A stretch of 64,000 bases of DNA from Patiria pectinifera. Taxonomy: Eukaryota; Echinodermata; Asteroidea; Valvatida; Asterinidae. The stretch is taken from contig CM057134.1 in assembly GCA_029964075.1 (NCBI GenBank), forward strand, positions 20,686,905-20,750,904, in the 5' to 3' direction. A program made the translations under genes and the position numbers. The notes below the pieces were generated by a model. That model was not told the origin of the DNA, did no database searches, and saw nothing but the letters and a program-made list of their open reading frames with translations. Below, one piece after another: positions 1 to 10,690 of this stretch (positions are counted from its first letter, which is position 1; each line of letters begins with the position of its first letter).

Positions 1-438
1 TCGAATTAGCATGAATAAAATGGCACCAAAATACCCTTGAAAATGGCAAAACAAAATTGAAAATAAGATTAACTGGGACACAAAGCTGCATTTCCAAATA
101 TTGTACTAAAAAAAATACATTGCATGGGCTCTTTAATACAAAGCTACCGACCATAGGAAAATGTTTCGGATAAACACAACTCATTGGAGGATCATATATT
201 CACGGTTGATTTATTAATTGCAATAATTTCACAATACTTTGCAAATGAGTAGGATAAACATGAACATGTTTTTCTTTCGATGCACGTAAAAAGTCAATAT
301 GAAAATCGACTATAGTATTTGACGGCCAAAGTCGGGGGAAGTATACCCTAGGTTATAGGCAGTTAAAACCAAGCTGTGAAATGGTTTAAGCCAGTAAATT
401 GCTAGCAATGACCATGCCTTTATTTTAAGTATTTAGCA
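1..438. other. Non-coding, no feature recognised
   Basis: AT-rich sequence with no convincing exon or repeat boundary. Bases 431-438 (ATTTAGCA) are the left target-site duplication of the adjacent MITE. Confidence 0.6.
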
Positions 439-766
439 CAGGCGCGGTTCTACGGGGGGGAGGGGGGGCTAGAGGGTGCTGTAGCCCCCAAAATTTTGTC
501 TAGCCCCCCAAAATAAATTCCGATAAAAAAAAATTGCATTAGCAAAAAGAAGGATTGTGATGTACATGCGAACAGTCTCCCCCTAAAGAAGAAATAGCCG
601 TGACAAGGGTGCATTAGCCCCCCCCCCCCCCTATTGATTTTCGGAGGCCTAAGTGTCAGGAAAAAATAACCGGTCTATATTTCAGCACGCCTCCCTGAAA
701 AAAATTCTGGATCCACCGTGCTAGCCCCCCCCCCCCAAAAAAATATTTGTTCTAGAACCGCGCCTG
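439..766. mobile_element. hAT-like MITE, complete, with 8-bp target duplication
   Basis: This is a 328-bp non-autonomous element. It begins CAGGCGCGGTTCTA and ends with the exact reverse complement TAGAACCGCGCCTG. It is flanked by ATTTAGCA (431-438) and ATTCAGCA (767-774), an 8-bp target duplication with one mismatch. An 8-bp duplication with CAG termini is typical of the hAT superfamily. The interior is mostly G and C homopolymer runs with no coding capacity. A second copy missing its right end lies at 57382-57570. Confidence 0.85.
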
Positions 767-774
767 ATTCAGCA

Positions 775-1641
775 CAGTACATCCTATCTTTGTGTATATG
801 ATTAAACAGTTTTCTGGGATTTTGTGTCTATTACATATTGATATACTAACAGTCGAATATTAAATTAGCTGCGCGTTTTTTTGTTGGTGCTATTTATCTT
901 CAGCTTTTTTTTTTTGGTATTTCCGACGGCATCATTAGAAAGGGTACTTGCAGGTCGCCTGGCGAGTTATTCCCTATATATGTTAAATTATACACATTTT
1001 AAAACTTTTTTTTAACTTAAAGAGCTCCGTGTGTGGCACATAACAAGTATTGTGGCACATAAGAGGTATCCAGTAAATGATAACAGAACACGTTGCGTCA
1101 TCTCCTCTGGTATGCAGTGATTCTTACGGTGTAAAAAAGCGCCAAACTCTGGACTGTTTCCGCCCCCTCGAGTTCAGATGTCGGTATTAACCAGTCTACT
1201 TTGCCCTCCCTTTCAAGGCTATGCCATCTCGATGTGCCTTTTTAAAATCAACGGATGTAAAGGGCGCTTATGGAAATGTAAGGGCCTTCACTCACTTCCG
1301 TTAGGTGGTTGCGCTCTTATAGGCCTTGCATGCAGGAGAGTCTATAGTTGTTGAGATTTTCACTGAGGAGCTTACCTATCTTTTAATCGTTTCAGTACCG
1401 GAGAGGCACCGGCATCCAAAAAACGTTGCACCGTCAGCTAAACGGTTTGCCGTGCAACCAGCTACACAACATCAAGTCGTGGCCGGGAGAGGTCCTCCAG
1501 TAATTAACACGGCCCACAATTGCAACATGAGTAAATGCTCTCTTAGGTCTTTTCGTTGCAATACATCCCCAGCTGTGATGAACGATGATCTATGTATCCA
1601 GCTATAATTAATACATATACTCCTTCCTTTTGTAGCTCAAC
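775..1641. other. Non-coding spacer
   Basis: Downstream flank of the broken DUF1647-like gene. Short open frames here resemble no family and lack splice context. I see nothing else. Confidence 0.5.
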
Positions 1642-2134
1642 GGGGTGAGTAAAAAAAAATGTCAGGACTTTTGTCTCAGTGAAGCTAACCGTGTAGCACT
1701 TTCAAAATCGAGGATATGAAAGCCCAATTCATAAGCTTTCTTTTAGTACAAAAATTATTTAAATCACTTGTATACTTTTCAAGTTACTGAATTTTAAACA
1801 CAACAACCGTTTTAAAGTTCTGTCCACTGATCACCGAAAAAGGTGTGCGTTTGTCAGCAAAACAAAAACAATGCACAGAAGTTCCTTTGTGATTTGATTT
1901 CGTTTTGCTGTAAGAACACTTACCCTTTTGTGATCCGTGGACAGAACTTTAAAACGAAGGTTTTGTTTAAAATTCCGTAACTTAAAAATTACATAAGTGA
2001 TTTTAAGGATTCTTGTACTAAAAGAATGTTTTTGAATTGTGCTTTCATATCCTATATTTTGAAGGTGCTACATGCAGATTTTCACTATATAACAATGGTC
2101 GCGACATTTGGGTTTTGTTTGTTTTTACTCATCC
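1642..2134. repeat. Long fold-back element (about 230-bp inverted arms)
   Basis: The left arm runs from GGGGTGAGTAAAAA at 1642 to about 1870. The right arm, about 1905-2134, is its imperfect reverse complement ending in TTTTTACTCATCC. Both arms share many blocks, for example AAAGTTCTGTCCAC paired with GTGGACAGAACTTT, and CTTTCTTTTAGTAC paired with GTACTAAAAGAATG. The element is non-coding. The termini loosely resemble the CAGGGTGAGTC ends of the mariner-like family elsewhere in the window, so it may be a hairpin MITE of that kind. Confidence 0.75.
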
Positions 2135-4404
2135 TTTTTTTTTTACTAAGGATTCATGAGGCGTATAGATCGCAGCAAAATTTGGAAAACAAAAGTGAAC
2201 TGTCTTGCCCCATAAGAAACCTGTTCATTGAGATACAGCCGATTGGGGCGTGTAGAGAGAGAGAGCAGGCTGGGCGAAACGAGTCCAAAATTTACATCAT
2301 CGTTTAATGTCCTTTCGTATGTCAGCGAAACACAAAACCCTACCCAGAGCCTTGATCGAGTTGATATAAGTTTTACTCGCATCATAAATTTAATTTCAGA
2401 TATACCTTCAGTTATTTATTGATAAAGGACCTTAAAATATTGTCACGTACACAGAGAATACCGGTCTGTTGACATTAACAAATGAGAAATGCTGCACATT
2501 ACTGAACAAAATACATTTGCCCGAAATAATTACACGCCAACCATCATGTTTTGCTCTATTGAAGCACAAAATTAATGTAACATGCCATAGCATAATGAGG
2601 AATAACCCCCACCTTTGACTTTTCACGTTATGTACATCATGTTAAAGCGCAAATCATTGGCTTTCCAATGATACAAACTTTATATCTGTAGCTTAATTTA
2701 TTCCAAGGATATGCCGCAGGAACTTCTTCAAAATCCCCATTTTTGTGGGTATTTTTTCCCAACAAAAATGCATTCTGTGAATCTTGGATGCCTTGGCTAC
2801 TCAACACTGCAAAACAATCAATATCGATGTTGACACTATTTTTCTAGTATACTCGACTTCAGCCGTCGATAACTCAAAACAAGGTTTTGAATGACATTCC
2901 TCATTTTGCCTCAGTAGGTCAAAAATAACACAAATCTGCATTTAACCGATCGTAACTTGTGGAAAAAACTACCATGTAATAGTATTCGATGAAATATACC
3001 TGTCATTGTACAACACCATGTTAGATTGTGGTATGTAGTTTGGTGTGTAATCCACAGTTCAAACGAAGGTTGCATGCTTTAGTGTAGGCTTTTAAACAAA
3101 AGGTCACTAGATCCTTATATAAAATTAAATACGAGTGTGTATTTTGCTTTTCTGACAATCTGTAAATGGCACTGCCCTGCAATTCTAAGACCTTAAGACA
3201 TCAACGCAGGTTTGAAAACAAAAAGAAATAATGGTTTGATTTTCTAAAAATTATTGCTTTATCGACTTCGTGATGCTTTAAATGATCAGAAACATTCATT
3301 TTCCCTTAGACAACTTCAACCTTGTATAAATATGAACTCATTAGAGCTTCAGAGTTCAGACATCTTGATTAATTATCATTTCTCTTACTACATAATAAGA
3401 AACGATTGTATTAAAACGAACAGAAATTTGAAGTTAAACAATACTCAGAGTGCACGCTTTAATAAAGTTGGACCCATCGTTACCGTGGTTTGTTTACATT
3501 CATTACGTAGTTATTCACATTATTCATTTAGGAAATTGTATTTCAATGTTGCCATTGTTGAAAATGTGTACAAACTTGTATGAACAAAAAGAAATAGATA
3601 ATTAGTAATTAGAAGGGTACTTTAAAAGAAGATCATAAATACTAAAGGAGCCAAAAAAATAACGACAACATTGCGTACAAACCAATCCGGGCACGCTAAC
3701 AGTTCTATCACGAAGGCCCCCTTCAGTGGCCAAAGCATTGTGCTAGCTATTGATCAGATAATCCGTACGGAACAATTGGTTTGAACAATAGTGAACACAA
3801 TGGTTTCTCCATTGAAGGAGGTCCTGTGAGTGTACAATAATCACGTGTCAGATTCGTCTATAAAAATGCTGTTCCGCCCTACATGTGAAATTCTAACTTC
3901 TTGTGTGTAGTGCATAATCTGTGGAGTGAAAAATAGGCCTCTTCTCCTTTCAGTATTTAATTTCGTAAAATTCGTCGTCAAGATAAAGAGGAAATCTGTT
4001 TCATGGAATTTTATCACAGAGATATCAACCAGATAATATTATTAAAGTATAGTGCTTCGCTGTGTGTATTTGAGTGTGGCTGTATTGCATGGCTAATTCT
4101 TCAATCATAATTTAGTTACGTGTATTTGGTTTATTTACTACATTACCTTACCATAAAGAACATACACGTAGGACCTTATTGTTCGGATTTTGACTGCTGT
4201 TAGTCTAGAGCCTGTTACCTTTCCTTTGAAAATGCAAAATGAAAGTACAGAGCTTCAATATCAATGTGACTGAACTTAAAGGTAGTGCTGTACTATAACC
4301 GCCAAAAATAAACTTCGTTTAATCTTCGTTGCATCTGTGTGAAACTACCTTCTTCTTTCGAAAATCCACTTCCCCGGACGTAATGGCGGCATATGATGCA
4401 GATG
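2135..4404. other. Non-coding spacer
   Basis: No convincing exon on either strand. The stretch around 3725-3835 shares diverged similarity with about 14010-14120 (shared theme ACAATAG...CCATTGAAGG), so it includes old dispersed repeat. Confidence 0.45.
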
Positions 4405-4995
4405 GATCCCAACTAGTGTAGTACTCGCAGTCTCACGCTCGATACTCGTACTCGAGTAGGCCTACTACTCTAGTACTTTTTTTAGTACTCGTACTCGAAG
4501 GCCATAGTACTCGGACTCGAAATAATGGTACTCGTATTCTGGCAGCAAAGTACTTGTATTCGACATTTTTTCGAAAATGTAATCGATCATCAAAGTATGC
4601 GTACTCGAATAGCAGTGCTCTGGGGCAAATTGTGTAGCTTGACTCACCACGGCCTTATTTTATCATCAATGCTTTCAGTTTGAAATGGTTGATGATTTGC
4701 TTGCAGACAAATTGAAGTTTCCTGATTTTCCTCACGTCTGGACACACACACATTAACAGCTAGCCATGAGTGGGTCTGATGATATCGGTCTCACTGGGCC
4801 TGGGCCAACCATTTACCGCTGTATTTAGAAATAGAAGTACATGCACTCAATCTCGTACTCGGAAAACCAATATTCGTACTCGTACTCGGAAGTACGAGTA
4901 CTCACACTTGGAAACCTGTACTTGTACTCGTAAGCACTCGTACTCGTATTCGGTAACCTATGGTACTCGGCGGTACTCGATACTCGAACACAATT
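4405..4995. mobile_element. hAT-like non-autonomous element with CGAGTA hexamer arrays
   Basis: Degenerate TACTCG/CGAGTA hexamer arrays at about 4412-4620 and 4845-4985 flank a unique core. The core includes CACCACGGCCTTATTTTATC and GTGGGTCT...TGGGCCTGGGCCA. The same arrangement recurs at about 36480-36955, where the right terminus reads CGACTACAACACTG. Its complement CAGTGTTGTAGTCG looks like a hAT terminus. I could not find a matching target duplication for this copy. Confidence 0.6.
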
Positions 4996-5106
4996 AATCG
5001 ACTACAACTCCGATCCCAACACTATAGACTAGCCAGAGCTCTTAAAAGGACAGTGAATATTATTATGCTGTTCGACCCCATTCAACTTTTACAGAATTTT
5101 ACCTTT

Positions 5107-7062
5107 TCAGATCCAGCTGTAGATCGCGACAGCCCAAACCACCTCGTGGAAGAGTTTTGACCGGTCGTTGTTCGCATTCCAGACACCTCTCGTGTTCTTG
5201 TACGCGACCAGGGCAAGCGCGGCCTGATCGAAGCGATGCGTGTACCGCAGTGGACCCTTCTAGTTTTGCGCTAACACACCGCCTTTTGGGGCGATGCACG
5301 CCATGTTCATCGCACAGTCCACCCAGGGTCCGATGATGTTCGTCCGCACGAGAGCGCTGTTTACAATCAACAGGCGGTTGGCCTCGAAGCACATGGCGTA
5401 GCCAGCATCTGCACGGAACTGCTCCCTGTCGATGCCTAGGGCGTCGAACATCTTCGGATGGGTTCTTACCAGCATCTTGTTAGATTTGAACTCCATGATT
5501 CGTCTCATGAAGCCTTGTTGCTCCTTAAGCAGAGATAAGAGGACCAGTGGGTCTTGCTGGAAACGTGCTGATGCATCGCACCAAAAGATGACACCAAATT
5601 CATCCAAGGTCTCCTGTTTGGCAGTGTAAACATAATTATGCACTTGACATTACTTTAGGCCATGCGCTGAACTCAGAAGAACTTAAACTGCATAACATCG
5701 TGGTCCTCAGTGGCCAAAGACAAGGTTTTTGACAGTCACAACCATGGTTTACTGGATACACCATGCACCTGTAAACCGATTCTTACGCATTAAGAAAAAG
5801 GCGGTATAATCTCTCAAATTGAGATTCTTGGATTTTACAGTCTTCATTTCATCTTTTGGTCAACCGAGTTTGAATCCTCTCAGTGAAGCGCAATAACAAT
5901 ACTCATAATATTCATCGTCAATTAAAAACCAAGTGACGGGAATCAGTGTACAATATAGCATTAGTAAAATTATTTCATCGGGGGTATAAGTTCACCTGCT
6001 TGGCCTGGGTTTGTCAAAAATGCAATGCCTTCAGTGCATGATTATTCAGTAAACAGTCAAATAGTTCCCACGTGTTAATATTGCGTACATAGACGTAAAA
6101 CTGTCCGAATCAATACGCGGGGAATTTAGCAGTATGTTTTATTTGAATTGGTTCATTCTTGACAACTCGTCTTCTACCCACCTGTATGATCAGAGGTTTC
6201 CATGCGTATGTGTGGAGATTTCTTACATGCGGCGGGGAACTTGGCAAAGTTAAAGCTTCGGAGTTCAACGTTGCAGAGCCGTTTTACCTAATACGTGTAG
6301 TAAGAGAACAAAACCTTTAAAGGCACGGACGTAGCTTCATTTATTTTTGTGAATGTTCTTGTTTAAATTAAAATCGGTACGGTAGGTCATTTACGGGTTA
6401 ATGTCAATGTTATACGTACCTATAACATTTCACTTGTTCCAATAGGCGTTTATGTTAAGTCATTTTCGGCATGTCTTCATATGACCATTGATTCTTACCT
6501 GTTGGATACCAGCTGTATTGAGTCCAAGGTCGTACATTATGATTCTAGTGTTCGGCAGGAATTCCTGCACGCTGGCGATCATTCCCATCGATTCCTTCAA
6601 ATGATTCTGCGATATCGCAGTCACTATCACCGTCCGATTCATGAGTTCCCGTGGATCCGCAGTGTCCAAATCTATCATATGCTCATCGATTTCAACCTCT
6701 TCGATTACTCCGTTGCGTCGAACTTGACCAGTATCAATATCTCTGGACTCATTGCCGATGTCTTTGATTAGTCTCCTTTCAACCGTCGAGCTGTTGCAAG
6801 GAATGACCCGAGACAATCTGACGTCATCGGGGTCACGAGTTACGTCAGCGGGTACTTGTTTCAGAGATTTTTCCATGGAGTCTGTGAATGAAACAGAAAG
6901 TTTGAAATCAATTCATCAAAACTACACCATTTGCTCAAAATATGGTCATTTCGTGTATATAACACCTTGTTTCATGAAGACGTGGTACCCGACCATCGCA
7001 GCACAGAGGACTATCAACACAGACAAGGCGAGTTTCATGTACAGAAGAGTCTGACTGGCCAT
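5107..7062 (-). pseudogene. Broken DUF1647-like type II membrane protein gene
   Basis: This is a paralogue of the intact gene at 10691-16253. The exons are 7062-6966 (ATG; cytoplasmic tail plus one membrane span, about residues 10-26), 6881-6499, 6287-6182 and 5613-5107, with GT/AG junctions and the same phases (1, 0, 0) as the intact copy. Exon 2 carries the conserved block VIVTAISQNHLKES...YDLGL. Exon 4 carries FWCDASARF and RTHPKMFDALGIDRE. There are two lesions. Exon 3 is 106 bp where the paralogue has 105: a CCCC run (GGGG on the plus strand near 6234-6237) carries one extra base and shifts the frame just before the sequence matching HVRNL. Exon 4 contains an in-frame TAG at 5260-5262 where the paralogue has Met, and clear homology continues beyond it (YTHRFDQAALAL). 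The C-terminus also ends about 23 residues early. It is most likely a pseudogene. A sequencing error could explain the indel but not easily both lesions. Confidence 0.85.
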
Positions 7063-7258
7063 CGCAATATGCCGTAGATGTTTAGCCTTGCAGATTACGT
7101 CACCAACAGTATCCCAGTTGCTACACCTTGAAAGTGATATTATGGAAAAAAGAAATTAAGTTATGTACAATGTAGTATACAACCCAGAATTCCCAACCTC
7201 TTTCATTTCTTTCAGTATAACATTTGCCTTTTATTTTGTGGCGGATGTATAGGCCTAC

Positions 7259-7260
7259 AT

Positions 7261-7300
<40 letters not shown>

Positions 7301-8460
7301 TAACTGTTTTTGCTGCAATAGGGCGACTTTCCCATAGACTTGTGCACAAACCTAAACTGTCACCTAACCCAAGTTTACCTTATCTTTTTTCCACGAAATT
7401 TAGTATTTTTACTAATTGGACCATGAGGAACCGATCTGTCGCCCTATTATAGCTGTTAGTAATATGAAACTTTATATAGCGCCGGTATCCGCCGCTAGCG
7501 GCGCTCATGGCGCTGCACTGCACAACAACCAGAAAACAATAAGAATAAAGAAGCACCTGGTTGACTCGACCCTCCACCCGTCAAGATGCATCGTCACGCT
7601 AACAAGACGGCATCGTCAAGCAAACAGGTGGAAACCCTAGTCAACCAAATGCTTCCCTATGCAGGTAGGATTTTAAACTGTTCTTAAATGTGCCAAGTGA
7701 ATTTGAAAGTCTAACAGTTCCAGGTAGGGAATTCCAAAGTCTTGGTGCTCCCCAAGACTTTCTCTCCCCCCATCAATGATTAGCCATGTTTTCCTTAAGG
7801 AGTTTTTGTTGTGAGGATCGTAAGCCCCAATGCCCCGGGGCATAGAGCTGGACAAGATCGCTTAAGTATGCTGGAGCGTCACCTTGTAAGGTCTTGAAGA
7901 TGATGAGGCACAGTTTATATTTGACTCGTTGTTGGATAGGGAGCCAGTGCAAGTTGGCTAACACTGGTGTGATGTGGTCTGATTTCCTAGTGTAGGTGAT
8001 CATCCTTGCTGCAATGTTCTGTATCCGTTGAAGGCGAGAGAGGTGTGCATTGTTGATTCCGTACAAAAGCGAGTTGCATGAGTCTATCCTAGATGTAATA
8101 AATGCATGAACAATAGTTTCATCAGCTTCCCTTGTGAGATGGTCCCGTATTCTGCCAATATTCCTAATTGACATGAACGCAGCCTTGGATAGAGCCGTCA
8201 CCTGGCAGTCCATTTTCATGGCAGAGTCAAACATCACACCCAAATTACGAACATTAGTGGAAGGCTCAATGTGTGCATCACCAACTCTGACATGATCAAT
8301 AATCACCTTCTTGATTTGCTGATTGGATCCCAGAACCATAAATTCAGTTTTTGCATTATTTAACTTAAGAAAGTTTCGATTCATCCATGTTCCAATATCA
8401 TCGATGCATTCTTCGACTCTTCGAAGCGCGGAGTTAATGTCTGCCTGTACTGGTTTCACT
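7259..8460 (-). mobile_element. 5'-truncated CR1/L2-type LINE, reverse-transcriptase C-terminal part
   Basis: An open frame at 8459-7773 (228 aa) matches the 3' part of a non-LTR retrotransposon ORF2. It has thumb and post-RT sequence such as LNNAKTEFMVLG, LGVMFDSAM, IDSCNSLLYGI, LQRIQNIAARMI, HWLPIQQRVKYK and GDAPAYLSDL. A frameshift near 7770 separates the last conserved segment (SWGAPRLWNSLP), which stays open to about 7637. The 3' UTR continues to GGCGCTATATAAAG near 7480 and ends in an (ATT)n tail at 7259-7300, the expected tail for this clade. A MITE (7317-7448) sits inside the 3' UTR. The 5' end is cut near 8460. The copy is dead: truncated and frameshifted. Confidence 0.85.
7317..7448. 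mobile_element. Short TIR MITE nested in the LINE 3' UTR
   Basis: It begins AATAGGGCGACTTTCCC and ends GTCGCCCTATT, the inverted terminus. A longer relative lies at 15827-16039 and shares TTCCCATAGACTTGTGCAC and CTAAACTGTCACCTAACCC. It interrupts the LINE between its 3' UTR and its (ATT)n tail, so it inserted after the LINE. The superfamily is unclear. Confidence 0.7.
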
Positions 8461-8617
8461 GATACGTAAATCTGAAATGTAGTCCGAAAATTGGGGACTC
8501 TCGATATTGTGTATGACTATGAGAGTCCCAAAACTTTAACTATTGAAAACATGCAATACGAGAAAATAGACTGGCACATGAAACAACCAGTCCAACACGT
8601 AATGCATCAACCAACGG

Positions 8618-9295
8618 CAGGCGCGGATCCAGAGGGGGGTTTGGGGGGTCAAAACCCCCCTCAGCTCTGTAATTTTTTTCCCATAGAAATTCCTGAAAAA
8701 AAGCGAACCCCCCCCCCCCCGCTCCGAAACCCAAAATTCGTTTGCTAGTAATAATGTCCGCCTTGCTCGAAATACGTACAGAGCCAGCTTGGTTAGGGGG
8801 ATATGTACATTATTCTGTGATATAGTGTTAATAATCGTCGGATTTCAACAGCGCCCCCATTGAAAGTATGGTATGAGGCCCCCAGCTTTTTGATGTTACG
8901 GATGCCAAGTGTCTGGAGAAAAAAAAGTGTCTACATTTCAGATTTTTTGTGCCGACAAAAACCCCACCCTGTGACAATTCCTCGATCCGCACCTGAACGA
9001 TGTCAAAAAAAAAACATCTGGAACCTAGTCCTTTTCTACACATTCTCCCCAGTCATTCCTCAAGACCACTGAAGGGTCAATCTTTTCAAAAAGTTTGACA
9101 CGTACCTATCTAGTATACGTACCTATCTAGTACTATCTAGTCTAATAGCTTCAAATTAATTTAAAAATAATGCACAAAAAACCGCCCTGCTTTGACATCC
9201 CCCCCCCCAAAAAGAGAGAAAAAACCTGTCTATATTTAAGATTTTTTTGCTGATATGAACCCCCCCCCCCGCAAAAAATTCTGGATCCTCCCCTT
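8618..9295. repeat. Composite of degraded GC-run MITE fragments
   Basis: Left-end-like sequence CAGGCGCGGATCCAG at 8618 is followed by G and C homopolymers. Opposing terminus-like pieces occur at 8983-8994 (GATCCGCACCTG) and near 9279 (CTGGATCCTCCCC). The boundaries do not give matching target duplications, so this is probably two or more nested, decayed copies. Confidence 0.45.
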
Positions 9296-10690
9296 TTGTG
9301 TTAGCTAAAAAATGAGTAATATAATGTTTGCCTGATTAGGTTTTGCATGGTATTTTTTTCTGCACTCAAGGTGGTGGTCTGTGTTAGAGCATACCTCAGA
9401 GCGTGGTCAGATGTATTTTAACATTTTAACATTTAGTAACAATGAATGAACTTACTCATGTCTGTCCGAGCAATGTCAACCCATCGCCTTCTGCCTACGC
9501 CTTTAACACTATACATGCACATGTCGTCCTCTGGTTGTTAAATCAGAGTAAAACGCATTAGATCGAGCATTGTTTTTTTTTTAACATGGAGGAATAAACA
9601 CATACATATTATATTCATCCATGATTATACTACAGCAAAGAAAATGTATTATACCTGTAAAGGGAAAAGCACCATGTCTTCACTGGTTGGGCCTTCAGTC
9701 TTCATTGGAAATTCCGTTGTAGGTTAACATAATAATAATATTGCTTCAACTTCATGTAGTGGTCACGACAGTCACGCTTCGCAGGCTGTGTTTATGATCT
9801 CTTGCGACAACACTGGCCAACAATACAATGGCCAAAACTGGCCAACGTATTACGTAACAACATGTAGAGAGACTCAAACATTGAAAATAAAGCGTGGCGT
9901 TGCGTCAAAGTAGACATAACGACGTGGCGACAAATTACAAATATGACCGCCCTCTCAACATGTTTACTTTTCCTGACGAAGTTTTATTTATATTTGTTTT
10001 TAATGGTATCACAAAAATGTTTTTGGTTCAATAATCACGAAAGATCACGAAGGGCCTTTAAAACCTCTGAACATGTCTAACAATACACAGACACGTGTGT
10101 ATGAATAATGGTTTTGAAGTCCGTCCGTCCTTTGCATGGAATGGTTCAACAAGCTGTACAGTTCAAGTTCAAGTAAGCAGGAATCACTGAGGCATTGAGA
10201 TGCCGTGTTTCCCTGCCAGATCGTTCAATCGTTCCTAGATTACTTGCAGTTCCTTCAAATATAGTAGGCAGTGGCATAGCCGGGGGCAAATTATTTTTTT
10301 CCAAAAACAACATCCACAATAGATGGTGGTCTAGCGCCCTCTTTACTTATTATGAGACGTACGCAGGTATTACCATGAATTTCCTGCTCAATCGGTAGAT
10401 TCTTGATTTTGTACCGCTGGGGATCCTCGTGAAGTAAAATCAGGACGGTGGAGACGTATTAAACGGGACGAAAATTCTGTTTTGCAACGGGCAAACAACA
10501 CTCATTGATACACGCCTGATACCAGGGGAGGACCTTAATAAAGCGCTTAAGAACCAGCATCGCTTTGGTTACGTTGATTTGAATGCGAAAAAATCAAGAT
10601 GGCCGAGACATGATAATGGGCTATACATCTCACGGCACCGCTAAATACAGCTGATGCTAGAAATATAAAACGAAGACTAGTAGAGCTAGG
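9296..10690. other. Intergenic spacer
   Basis: No convincing exon. A hAT-like left terminus (CAGTGGCATAGCCGGGGGC) starts near 10271, but no right end was identified. The region lies between the LINE and the 3' end of the intact DUF1647-like gene. Confidence 0.4.

Noticed and set aside
1326..1607. 93-aa plus-strand frame
   Set aside because: No recognisable family, no supporting splice sites, length expected by chance.
7121..7318. Leu-rich frame resembling a membrane segment
   Set aside because: The Leu run is the (ATA)n tail of the LINE read in one frame.
8540..8748. Gly- and Pro-rich frames on both strands
   Set aside because: They are translations of G and C homopolymers in MITE remnants.
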